Positions 51,331 through 59,488 of a DNA stretch of 64,000 nucleotides are shown one piece after another (position 1 is the stretch's first letter; each line of letters starts with the position of its first letter). The stretch is taken from assembly GCF_026339735.1 (NCBI RefSeq), contig NZ_JAPEQG010000003.1, positions 62,001 to 126,000 of the forward strand, read 5' to 3'. Source of the DNA: Streptomyces sp. NBC_01669 (GTDB taxonomy: Bacteria; Actinomycetota; Actinomycetes; Streptomycetales; Streptomycetaceae). The notes beneath the pieces are model-generated. The model did no database searches, was not told the origin of the DNA, and worked only from the letters and a program-made list of their open reading frames with translations. A program made the position numbers and the translations under genes.

Positions 51331-52017
51331 ATGGCCGCCCAGCGCACCAGCGCCAAGACCGCCGGCCCCGCTCTGCCCACCCTCGGGGGCACGCGGAGCA
51401 GCTACCGCGAGCGCGTCGTCGACGCGCTGCGCGCCGCGCTGATCGCCGGCGAGCTGCGCCCGGGCGAGGTCTACTCCGCACCCGCCCTCGCCGCCCGCTT
51501 CGGGGTCTCCGCGACGCCCGTGCGCGAGGCCATGCTCGACCTCGCCAAGGAAGGCCTGGTCGACACAGTGCCCAACAAGGGCTTCCGGGTCACCGCGGTC
51601 TCCGACCAGCAGTTGGACGAGTACACCCACATCCGCTCACTGATCGAGATCCCCACCACCGCGGGACTCGCGTCCACCGCGGATCCCGTCGCACTGGAGG
51701 CGCTGCGCCCCATCGCCGACGAGATCGTGACCGCCGCGGCCGCCGGCGACCTCATCGCGTACGTCGAAGCAGACCTGCGTTTCCATCTCGGGCTGCTCGC
51801 CCTCGCGGGTAACGCACACCTCGTCGAGGTCGTGAGCGATCTGCGCAGGCGGTCCCGGCTGTACGGCCTCACCGCTCTTGTTGAGGAGGGGAAGCTGCCT
51901 GCCTCCGCCGAAGAGCACCTCGAAATCCTCGACGCGCTGCTTTCCCGTGACGAGGAGGCCGTCCGCGCGGTCATGACCCGCCACATCGGGCACATCCGCG
52001 GCTTGTGGGCCGAATAG
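51331..52017 (+). CDS. GntR-family (FCD) regulator
   Basis: This 228-residue regulator has the GntR winged helix (YRERVVDALRAALIAGELRP, ALAARFGVSATPVREAML) and a C-terminal all-helical FCD ligand domain (EADLRFHLGLLALAGN with its metal/ligand His, and a late TRHIGHIRGLW). FCD regulators sense organic and amino acids. It is downstream of and co-oriented with the dehydrogenase genes (113 bp gap), so it is the likely local repressor. ATG 51331 has GGAAGGA upstream. Confidence 0.88.
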   Translation: MAAQRTSAKTAGPALPTLGGTRSSYRERVVDALRAALIAGELRPGEVYSAPALAARFGVSATPVREAMLDLAKEGLVDTVPNKGFRVTAVSDQQLDEYTHIRSLIEIPTTAGLASTADPVALEALRPIADEIVTAAAAGDLIAYVEADLRFHLGLLALAGNAHLVEVVSDLRRRSRLYGLTALVEEGKLPASAEEHLEILDALLSRDEEAVRAVMTRHIGHIRGLWAE

Positions 52018-52400
52018 CTGCCGCCACGGATCCGACTCGAGCTGTCCACCGACCTCTTCGAGTACCTGGAGATCTTCGATATCGGCAGTCTCTACTGGGC
52101 CCCGCCCCTGATCGAGGTCATCGCCACGGCCCTCGGCGTCTCGTCATCGAGTGCCGCGACGCTGGTGACCGTCACCCAGGTCGGATACGCGCTCGGGATC
52201 TTGCCGCACACCTCCCGCTTCAGGTCGATGTGGCGATTGAGCAGAACGTTTGCCGAGACCGGTTTCGCTTCGACGGCTGCGAGCCGTGTCGCGATTCCCG
52301 GACAGTCGAGGTGATGTGGACACCAGGTGTTGGAGTTCCTGTTCCGTCTCGACGAGACCTCCTGCGGGCGGGGTTGTCGGTGGTGTGAGGCAGAGTTGCC
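52018..52400 (+). pseudogene. Mosaic of gene fragments (MFS transporter N-terminus and others)
   Basis: The sequence first reads LSTDLFEYLEIFD, resembling the end of an IS3-type transposase, then directly PPLIEVIATALGVSSSSAAT and LVTVTQVGYALGI, the first helix of an MFS exporter, which ends at about 52200. Nothing is intact. Several rearrangement junctions lie within 400 bp. Confidence 0.45.
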
Positions 52401-52403
52401 GTC

Positions 52404-53201
52404 ATGGGAACGAGTCTTGGGACTGTGGTAGTCACTGGTGCAGCCGGGCGAATCGGGTCGATGGTGCGGATCGGTCTGCGCGGTGAAGCGGAACGCTTGG
52501 TGCTCGTCGATCGTGTCGGCCTCGCCGCGCAGTCGCCGGCCGAGGAGGTGCGGCAGCTTGATCTGCGCGACGCTGAGGCGGTGACAGCGGCCCTGGAAGG
52601 TGCGGACGCGGTGGTGCATCTGGGCGGAGTCCCGGATGAGGCGCCGCTGCCGGAACTGCTGGACGGCAATGTTCACGGAACGCATAACGTGCTGGAGGGT
52701 GCACGTCGGCAAGGAGTAGGGCGGGTCGTACTCGCCAGCAGTAACCGGCTCACCGGCTTCTATCCGGTCTCGACGACCGTCACGCCCGAGATGCCGCCGC
52801 GTCCGGACGGTCTCTATGGGGTGAGCAAGGTAGCGGTCGAGGCTCTGGGACGTCTGTATGCGGACAAGTTCGGTCTTTCCGTGGTGTGCCTGCGCATCGG
52901 GAGCTTTGAAGACGCGCCGACCGAGCGACGTCATCTTGCCACCTGGCTGAGCCCGCGCGACTGCCTCGGCTTCGTCCGCGCGGCTCTCACCACCTCCGAC
53001 ATCAACTTCGCGACGGTCTATGCCGTTTCCGCCAATACGCGCCGGTTCTGGGACGTCGAGGCCGGGTCGGCTCTGGGATACACACCCGTGGACGACGCGG
53101 AAGCCTTCGCACCGCGTATGCCGCCGGAAGGGGACGCGACGGAGCACGATCTGCAGGGCGGCGCATACGCCAACGCGGAATACACGCTCCGACACATCTG
53201 A
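52404..53201 (+). CDS. NAD-dependent uronate dehydrogenase-like SDR
   Basis: This 265-residue extended SDR has a VVVTGAAGRIGSMVRIGL nucleotide-binding motif, HLGGVPDEAPLPELLDGNVH, the catalytic YGVSKVAVEALGRLYADKFG (Tyr-x3-Lys) and ERRHLATWLSPRDCLGFVR, as in uronate dehydrogenases that oxidise galacturonate or glucuronate to aldarolactones. Size is typical. It stands alone between fragments. A link to plant-polymer use is attractive given the neighbouring operons but unproven. Confidence 0.7.
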   Translation: MGTSLGTVVVTGAAGRIGSMVRIGLRGEAERLVLVDRVGLAAQSPAEEVRQLDLRDAEAVTAALEGADAVVHLGGVPDEAPLPELLDGNVHGTHNVLEGARRQGVGRVVLASSNRLTGFYPVSTTVTPEMPPRPDGLYGVSKVAVEALGRLYADKFGLSVVCLRIGSFEDAPTERRHLATWLSPRDCLGFVRAALTTSDINFATVYAVSANTRRFWDVEAGSALGYTPVDDAEAFAPRMPPEGDATEHDLQGGAYANAEYTLRHI

Positions 53202-53249
53202 AAGAGGCCAACCGCTGCAGTGAGGCATCTCAGCTGCAGCACCCGCCGC

Positions 53250-53357
53250 CCGCCGCGCCACCGCCACGGTGGCGCCTGCGGGGAGCTCCAGCAGGTCTAT
53301 CGCCGTGCGGGCCGTCAGGCCGTTCATCGGCAGCGTGGCGGCCTCGACATCGCTCAT
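53250..53357 (-). pseudogene. Zinc/quinone oxidoreductase fragment
   Basis: The complement from 53357 reads EAATLPMNGLTARTAIDLLE and LPAGATVAV, the conserved segment before the NADP motif of medium-chain oxidoreductases. It is about 35 residues only, with both sides lost. The remainder of 53202-53765 holds no gene that I recognise. Confidence 0.5.
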
Positions 53358-53765
53358 GCCTCACCCCGCGCACGAGCCCGGATTGACGGCAGTGGTCGAC
53401 GTCTTCCGCCGGCCCCGGGCAGATGGCGCGGCGCACCGAATCGCGGGCCACGGTTCTTCGTACGGACTCGGTGCGTCCAGGTGTTGTCCAAGTCCGGCTC
53501 GATACTGGTTACTTCGTGCACACGGGACTTGCCGATGCCCTGTCGTGATCACGATCCAACTGGCGGCGATGCTTGCGTCCGCAAGTGTCCGGTGGCCCGG
53601 TGAGCTCTGCGATCCGGCATCGAAAAGGTGCCGGTGACGGCTACCGGCGAGGCATCGGTGCAGCGTCTGCCGGTCGTTTCCCATTACACGAATATTCAAC
53701 TGGCTGTCCCTGCCTGCGCTCTGCGCCGTCCCTAAGGTCACTGGAGGTTTCGAAAGAAGGGGTTC

Positions 53766-54704
53766 ATGGACACACGTATCGCCATCCGGGCTCGCGGGAT
53801 CACGAAACGTTTCGGCGACGTCGTCGCACTCGACGGCATCGATCTGGACGTGGCGCAGGGTCAGATTCACGGCTTGGTCGGACCGAACGGCGCCGGCAAG
53901 ACGACCTTGCTCGGACTCCTGTTGGGCCTGGCCGTCGCCGACCGCGGTAGCCTCGAGATCCTGGGTACGCCGGTCGGGCGGGCGCTTGCCGCTCCCTACG
54001 GTGTCGCCGGCTTCGTGGACGGTCCCGGTCTCTACCCTTCGCTCACTGCCAAGCAGAACCTCGCCGCGCTGGCCGCTCTCCGCGGCGACGCGCAGACAAC
54101 GGGGATCGACGACGCGCTCGACCAGGTCGGGCTCACCGATGTCGCCGACGACCGGGCCCGGGGCTTCTCCCTGGGCATGCGTCAGCGGCTCGGGCTGGCC
54201 GCCGCCCTGGTCACCAAGCCCCGGCTGCTGGTGCTCGACGAGCCTTCCAACGGCCTCGACCCGGCCGGCAAGAAGCACGTTTACGGTGTCCTCAACCGGC
54301 TTGCGGCCGAGGGAACCAGTGTCGTGCTCTCGAGCCACCGCATGGACGACCTTGAGGCACTGTGCTCCGAGGTCACCCTCGTCGCCACCGGCCGGGTCGT
54401 CTTCTCCGGTCCGCTGAGCAAGCTGGCCGCCGAGAACCGCGAACTCGACTACCGGCTGCTCACCTCCGACCCGGAGGCCGCCCGTCGGCTGGCTGTCGAC
54501 ACGGCCGGGATCCAGGCCGTCGACGACGCCGGCATACGGCACGACGCCCAGATGCTCGTCGTGCGCGCGCAGGTGCCCGCCCTCGACGAACTGGTGGCGG
54601 GGCTGGTGCACGCGGGCATCGCGGTGCGCGAGCTCGCCCCCGTGGTGTCGCCGCTCGAGGCCGCGTTCCTTGCCCTCACCGAGCAGCAGGAGGCCGGCCG
54701 ATGA
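53766..54704 (+). CDS. ABC exporter ATP-binding protein
   Basis: This 312-residue ATPase has Walker A VGPNGAGKTTLL near residue 42, the signature GFSLGMRQRLGLAAAL, Walker B LLVLDEPSNGLDPAG and the switch VVLSSHRMDDLEALC. This matches the lantibiotic/antibiotic-export (CcmA/DrrA-like) class. A C-terminal accessory domain of about 80 residues follows. The start is the ATG 3 bp after GGGGTTC, and AAGAAGG upstream could serve for ribosome binding. The stop overlaps the permease start (ATGA). Confidence 0.92.
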   Translation: MDTRIAIRARGITKRFGDVVALDGIDLDVAQGQIHGLVGPNGAGKTTLLGLLLGLAVADRGSLEILGTPVGRALAAPYGVAGFVDGPGLYPSLTAKQNLAALAALRGDAQTTGIDDALDQVGLTDVADDRARGFSLGMRQRLGLAAALVTKPRLLVLDEPSNGLDPAGKKHVYGVLNRLAAEGTSVVLSSHRMDDLEALCSEVTLVATGRVVFSGPLSKLAAENRELDYRLLTSDPEAARRLAVDTAGIQAVDDAGIRHDAQMLVVRAQVPALDELVAGLVHAGIAVRELAPVVSPLEAAFLALTEQQEAGR

Positions 54705-56065
54705 CCGCGACCCTTACTGACGACAACGTGGCTGTTGCCGGGGTCCACCCCGTTTCGGTGGCCCGCAGCTACCGCTTCGAGCTGGTCAAACTGTTCTCGC
54801 AATGGCGTATCCGTCTAGTGGTTCTCGCCTGCTGGATCGCGCCCGCGCTTTTCGTCGCCGGGGTGAGCCAGCAGAGCACGCTCCCCACGGACACCCTCTT
54901 CGGCCGCTGGATGCACGCCACGGGCTGGGCCGGACCGCTGGTGCTGCTCGGTTTCGCGGGCATCTGGGCGCTCCCGCTGCTGACCTCGCTGGTCGCCGGC
55001 GACGTGTTCGCCTCCGAGGACCGGCTGGGCACCTGGCGGCACCTGCTTGTGGCGGTCCGGTCACCCAGGCGGATCTTCGCAGCGAAGGCACTGGCGAGCC
55101 TCACCGTCCTGCTGCTGCTCGTGGTCGGGCTGGCCTGTTCCAGCGTGGTCGGCGGGGTCCTGGCGGTCGGCAACCATCCGCTGGTCGGCCTCGACGGTCA
55201 CCTGCTGGCACCGGGGGACGCCGCCGGGAAGGTGCTGCTCGCCTGGGCCTGCGCGCTCGCTCCGACCCTGGCTCTCGCTGGGATCGGACTGCTCGGGTCG
55301 GTCGCGTTGGGGCGGTCCCCGATGGGGCTGCTGCTGCCGGCGCTTGTCGCGATCGCGATGCAGATCGCCCAGATGATGCCGCTTCCGGTCGTTGTACGCC
55401 TTGCCCTGCCCGGATACGCGTTCATCTCCTGGAATGGTCTGTTCACCGGCCCGGCGCAGCTCGGCCCGCTGCTGATCGGCGTCGTGGTCAGCCTGGTGTG
55501 GGCCGTGACCGCGACAGCCCTTGCCTACCTGCTGTTCCTGCGGCGTGACTTCACCAACCTGACGTACGACGGTTCGGGGCGCCGCGCGGTCACTGTCGGA
55601 GTCCTGCCGCTCGTCGGCCTGCTCGCCGTGACGGTCGCAGTTGTCACCGGGGCGACCGGGGCCACGGGTTCCGGGATCGAGCAGGACAAGGTGCAGCGTT
55701 CGGTCGCGACGGCGTTCGCGCACCTCTACCGCATTCAGACCAAAGAGCTCAACCGTCCCGACGTCACCGAGGCGCAGGTGAAGGCCACGGCGGCGTGCGA
55801 CAAGGGCAGCGACAGGGTCGCTGCCGAGGGGCCGGGTAACGACTGGCGTTGCGTCGTGACCTGGCATCTCCCTGGCGTCGAGGCCGCAGGGACGGCCATC
55901 TACCAGCTCGACGTCACCCCTGACGGGCGGTTCGTCGCCGACGGCGACGGACCGAAGGAAGTGAACGGCTACTTCCTGGTGCGCACCCCGACGGGGGACG
56001 CACCGAACCCTCTCTGGCAGTTCGACGGCAACGTCGCACTGCTTCCAACCCCCTTGAAGGGATAG
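54701..56065 (+). CDS. ABC exporter permease with C-terminal extracytoplasmic domain
   Basis: This 454-residue ABC-2-like permease has about six hydrophobic helices (for example LVVLACWIAPALFVAGV, GLLLPALVAIAMQIAQMM and LLIGVVVSLVWAVTATALAY). After a final helix (LPLVGLLAVTVAVVTGAT) comes about 130 residues of extracytoplasmic sequence (AHLYRIQTKELNRPDVTEAQ, DWRCVVTWHLPG, YQLDVTPDGRFVADGDG). A permease carrying such a tail is unusual and may sense or hand over the cargo to the secreted protein next door. Confidence 0.85.
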   Translation: MTATLTDDNVAVAGVHPVSVARSYRFELVKLFSQWRIRLVVLACWIAPALFVAGVSQQSTLPTDTLFGRWMHATGWAGPLVLLGFAGIWALPLLTSLVAGDVFASEDRLGTWRHLLVAVRSPRRIFAAKALASLTVLLLLVVGLACSSVVGGVLAVGNHPLVGLDGHLLAPGDAAGKVLLAWACALAPTLALAGIGLLGSVALGRSPMGLLLPALVAIAMQIAQMMPLPVVVRLALPGYAFISWNGLFTGPAQLGPLLIGVVVSLVWAVTATALAYLLFLRRDFTNLTYDGSGRRAVTVGVLPLVGLLAVTVAVVTGATGATGSGIEQDKVQRSVATAFAHLYRIQTKELNRPDVTEAQVKATAACDKGSDRVAAEGPGNDWRCVVTWHLPGVEAAGTAIYQLDVTPDGRFVADGDGPKEVNGYFLVRTPTGDAPNPLWQFDGNVALLPTPLKG

Positions 56066-56069
56066 CTCC

Positions 56070-58811
56070 ATGCAGGTCACACGTCGTCGTGTGAATGGCG
56101 AGAACGGCTCCGGTCGGCGCTTCGGCAGCCGGCGGGCCCTCATCACGGCAGCCGCCACCGCTGTCGTCGTCGCCGCCGGTACCGGCGTCGGTTTCGCCCA
56201 GGTGGACCCGTTCGGCACCAACCAGGTGGGCCAGTCCTACGACAAGGGTGAGCTGGTCTCCAGCAACCAGTACATCGACCCTTACGGCGAGCGTCTGGTC
56301 ATCAACAACGGCAAGATCATGTCGTCCACGGTGAGTCCGGACGGCGCCCACGTCGCCGCCGCGGTGACCGACGGTGGCGCCGCGCTCGCCATCGTGGACG
56401 TGAAGAACTGGAAGGTGCAGCAGCTCGTCAGCAACGCTGCGTCGTCCATCCCGCGCATCAGCGGCAACGACGTGGGCCAGGAAGGCCCCACGTACTCGCC
56501 CGACGGCAAGCACCTGTGGCTGGGCCGGACCGACGGCTACACCCGGTTCGACGTGAACGCGGACGGCAGCGTCACCAACCCGGTCGACATCAAGATCCCG
56601 GCGGACGGCTCCAAGCACGCGCTGGCGTCCGCGGCGGTCTTCTCGGCCGACGGCTCCACCGTGTACTCGGCGGTCAACGGCCAGAACCGGGTGGTCGCGC
56701 TCGACGCGGCGACCGGTGCCCTCACGCAGAGCTGGAACGTGGGCAACGCCCCGCGTGGCATGGTCCAGGTCGGCGACAAGCTGTACGTCAGCAACGAGGG
56801 CGGCCGCCCCGCGAAGCCCGGCGACACCACCATCAACTCGTACGGCACCCAGGTGCCGTCCGACGCGAACACCGGTGCCACCACCTCCGGTACGGTCAGC
56901 GTGATCGACCTGGCCAACCCGACCGCCGCCCCGAGCAGCGTCGAAGTCGGTCTGCACCCGACCGCCGTGTACGCCAAGAACGGCGCGGTGTTCGTCACCA
57001 ACACCGGCACCAACAGCGTGTCGGTGATCAACACCAAGAACGACAAGGTCGTCCAGACCATTGCCACCCAGCCGTGGTCGCAGGCGTCGATCGGTTACGA
57101 GCCCAACGCCGTGACCCTCACCGACGACGGCCACCTGCTGGTGACCCTCGGCCGGGCCAACGCGGTCGCCGTCTACAAGTACACCAGCCCGCAGGAGCCG
57201 GCCAGCTACGTCGGTCTGCTCCCGACGGACTACTTCCCCGCGGAGATCGCCAGCTCCGGCAACGAGATCCTGGTCTCCAACACCCGCGGCATCGACGCGC
57301 GCCGTTCCACCGGGGCCAGCCACGGTACCCACGACACGACCTCGAGCGTGGTGCGGTTCACCCTGCCGAGCGACAAGGTCATCAAGGAGCAGACCGCCAA
57401 GGTCTTCGCGCAGAACAACTGGACCAACAACGCGGCCCAGCGTGCCACGGGCGAGCGGGCCAGCGCCGTGCCGGTCCCGGCGAAGCTCGGCGACCCCTCG
57501 ACGATCAAGCACGTCTTCATGATCGTCAAGGAGAACCGGACCTACGACCAGGTCTACGGTGACATGCCGCAGGGCAACGGCGACCCGTCGCTGACGCAGT
57601 TCGGCGAGAACGTCACGCCGAACCAGCACGCGCTGGCCAGGCAGTTCGGCCTGTACGACAACACGTACGACATCGGCACCAACTCCGCCGAGGGCCACAA
57701 CTGGCTGATGCAGGCCGACAACCCGGAGTACACCGAGTCCTCGGCCGGTGAGTACAAGCGCAGCTACGACACCGAGGACGACTCCCTCGGTCACCAGGCG
57801 AGCGGCACCCTGTGGAGCGGTACCCAGGCAGCCGGCAAGACCGTGCGGGACTTCGGTGAGTTCCACCAGTTCCTGTCCAAGCCGTCGGGCGCGTCCTGGC
57901 AGAACCTGTACTGCGACGCCAAGAACATGCAGGCGACCGGCCAGGGCACGGCCTACAAGCTGGCCTCGTCCTCGCCGATCCCGTCGCTCAACAACGTGTC
58001 GGTGCCCGGCTTCCCGAAGTTCGACACCAGCGTCCCGGACGTCTACCGCGCCCAGATCTGGAAGCAGGACTTCGAGCAGAACGGTCCCGCCAACCTGAAC
58101 ATGTTCTGGCTCTCCAGCGACCACACCGGTGGTCCGGCGAACTCGGCCGCTCAGGTCGCGGACAACGACCTCGCGGTCGGCCAGATCGTTGACGAGATCT
58201 CGCACAGCAAGTACTGGAAGGACTCGGCGATCTTCGTCGTCGAGGACGACTCCCAGGCCGGCAGCGACCACGTCGACGGCCACCGTGCCCCGGTCCAGAT
58301 CATCAGCCCCTGGGCCCAGCACGGCACCGTCGACAGCCACTACTACAGCCAGATCAACATGGTCCGGACCATCGAGCAGATCCTCGGGGTCCAGCCGATG
58401 AACCAGAAGGACACCGCGGCCACCCCGATGACCGCGGCCTTCACCCGCACGCCCGACAACACGCCGTTCACCGCGCTTCCCAACCGGACCGCGCTGACCA
58501 ACGGTCTGTCGACCGCGCCTTCCTGCGGCCTGGACGTCCCCGCGGCGCAGAACCCCGCTGCGGCGCCCGCGCCGTCCGGGGTGGTGCCGGAGAGCCAGAA
58601 GGCAGTCGCGACGAAGTGGACGGACTGGAAGTCGCACCAGCGGCTGACCGGCTCGAACGCCGTGCCCGACTACGCGAACCCCGCGCAGATGAACCACCTC
58701 ACCTGGTACGAGTCGCACGACTGGAAGAAGCCGTACCCGGGCGAGAAGAAGATCTACGCGCCGGCTGACGTGCCGGGCGCCTACATCCCGTCGGCGGAGA
58801 ACGACGGCTGA
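56070..58811 (+). CDS. Secreted YncE-type beta-propeller / alkaline-phosphatase-fold protein
   Basis: This 913-residue exported protein has an N-terminal signal (RRFGSRRALITAAATAVVV). A seven-bladed YncE-like propeller spans roughly residues 70-450 with repeats such as VSPDGAHVAAAVTDGGAALA and GTVSVIDLANPTAAPSSVEV. A phosphoesterase domain then carries metal-site motifs KENRTYDQVYGD, GHNWLMQ, VVEDDSQAGSDHVDGHRAP. It starts 4 bp after the permease stop. The trio (ATPase, permease, YncE/phosphoesterase) recurs in Streptomyces; the substrate is unknown. A terminator follows at 58829. Confidence 0.9.
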   Translation: MQVTRRRVNGENGSGRRFGSRRALITAAATAVVVAAGTGVGFAQVDPFGTNQVGQSYDKGELVSSNQYIDPYGERLVINNGKIMSSTVSPDGAHVAAAVTDGGAALAIVDVKNWKVQQLVSNAASSIPRISGNDVGQEGPTYSPDGKHLWLGRTDGYTRFDVNADGSVTNPVDIKIPADGSKHALASAAVFSADGSTVYSAVNGQNRVVALDAATGALTQSWNVGNAPRGMVQVGDKLYVSNEGGRPAKPGDTTINSYGTQVPSDANTGATTSGTVSVIDLANPTAAPSSVEVGLHPTAVYAKNGAVFVTNTGTNSVSVINTKNDKVVQTIATQPWSQASIGYEPNAVTLTDDGHLLVTLGRANAVAVYKYTSPQEPASYVGLLPTDYFPAEIASSGNEILVSNTRGIDARRSTGASHGTHDTTSSVVRFTLPSDKVIKEQTAKVFAQNNWTNNAAQRATGERASAVPVPAKLGDPSTIKHVFMIVKENRTYDQVYGDMPQGNGDPSLTQFGENVTPNQHALARQFGLYDNTYDIGTNSAEGHNWLMQADNPEYTESSAGEYKRSYDTEDDSLGHQASGTLWSGTQAAGKTVRDFGEFHQFLSKPSGASWQNLYCDAKNMQATGQGTAYKLASSSPIPSLNNVSVPGFPKFDTSVPDVYRAQIWKQDFEQNGPANLNMFWLSSDHTGGPANSAAQVADNDLAVGQIVDEISHSKYWKDSAIFVVEDDSQAGSDHVDGHRAPVQIISPWAQHGTVDSHYYSQINMVRTIEQILGVQPMNQKDTAATPMTAAFTRTPDNTPFTALPNRTALTNGLSTAPSCGLDVPAAQNPAAAPAPSGVVPESQKAVATKWTDWKSHQRLTGSNAVPDYANPAQMNHLTWYESHDWKKPYPGEKKIYAPADVPGAYIPSAENDG

Positions 58812-58828
58812 AATAGCCTGATCGCGTC

Positions 58829-58870
58829 AAGAGGCCCCTGGCCGGTTTCACCGCCGGCCGGGGGCCTCTT
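58829..58870 (+). terminator. Hairpin terminator after the YncE/phosphoesterase gene
   Basis: AAGAGGCCCC plus GGCCGG at 58829-58846 pairs with CCGGCC plus GGGGCCTCTT ending at 58870, with one bulge. It lies 18 bp after the stop and closes the ABC operon. Confidence 0.85.
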
Positions 58871-58902
58871 CTGTCCCCTGTGTGGCACATACAGACTGTG
58901 GA

Positions 58903-59028
58903 CCGTCGATGTCCAGTTCACACAGGTAGGCCGTAATCCTCCCTGGCCCGCATCCCACATCTGCAACTGGCCCCCCGCCGGCGGTCTGCACCAGGTTGGC
59001 GAACAGCGTCATCTTGAAGTCGCTGGTC
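58903..59028 (-). pseudogene. SAM-dependent methyltransferase N-terminal fragment
   Basis: The complement reads FANLVQTAGGGPVADVGCGP then GRITAYLCELDID, the SAM-binding loop of class I methyltransferases. Neither a start nor the remaining domain is present. Confidence 0.55.
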
Positions 59029-59132
59029 GCTGGGCTGGTGTGGGTCGGGGCTGGTGTGGGCGTGCTGGTCGTGGTGTGACCAGTAGCAGGTGATCGTCCG
59101 TCAGCGGCTGACCCCGCTGCCTCCCGACCGCC

Positions 59133-59363
59133 GACCGGGAGACACTGCACCGCTCCCTGGTCGAGTACGCGACCGAGTGGACGGGCCCGGCGCGCGCCGA
59201 CCGCCCCGACCTGGAGCAGGCCGAGGCCCAAGCCGCCGTCCACTGCGTGCTCACACTGGTCCGTTTCCACTCCCAGATGCCCCTGCTCCGGTGCCGCACG
59301 GACGTGGCGCAGACCCTGGTCGACCTCGAACTGCAGACCCTTGGCCTCCGCAGCGCAGGCTGA
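59133..59363 (+). pseudogene. TetR-like regulator C-terminal fragment
   Basis: The frame to TGA 59361-59363 reads EYATEWTGPARADRPDLEQA, HCVLTLVRFHSQMPLLRC and TLVDLELQTLGL, a helical ligand-binding end of the type seen in TetR regulators. The N-terminal HTH is missing. It adjoins the methyltransferase fragment. Confidence 0.4.
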
Positions 59364-59443
59364 CCGCCGGGGCTCTTGGCCGGGGCGGGATCTCAGGCCG
59401 TGCCGATGTGCCGACGAGCGCGACATGAAAGTATGGACAAAAC

Positions 59444-59459
59444 TGGATGACGTCATCCA
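59444..59459. promoter_or_regulatory. Perfect 16-bp palindrome upstream of flavohemoprotein
   Basis: TGGATGAC-GTCATCCA is a perfect palindrome 30 bp before the GTG start of the flavohemoprotein gene. Its position over the promoter or leader suggests control by a dimeric regulator. Confidence 0.6.
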
Positions 59460-59488
59460 TCTCGCGCCCGACGTCTGGAGGATGCTTC

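Noticed and set aside
55914..58718. A 934-codon open frame antisense to the YncE/phosphoesterase gene
   Set aside because: Its translation is Val/Arg/Gly/Asp-rich with no domain; it is the usual antisense artefact of high-GC third positions under a well-supported gene.
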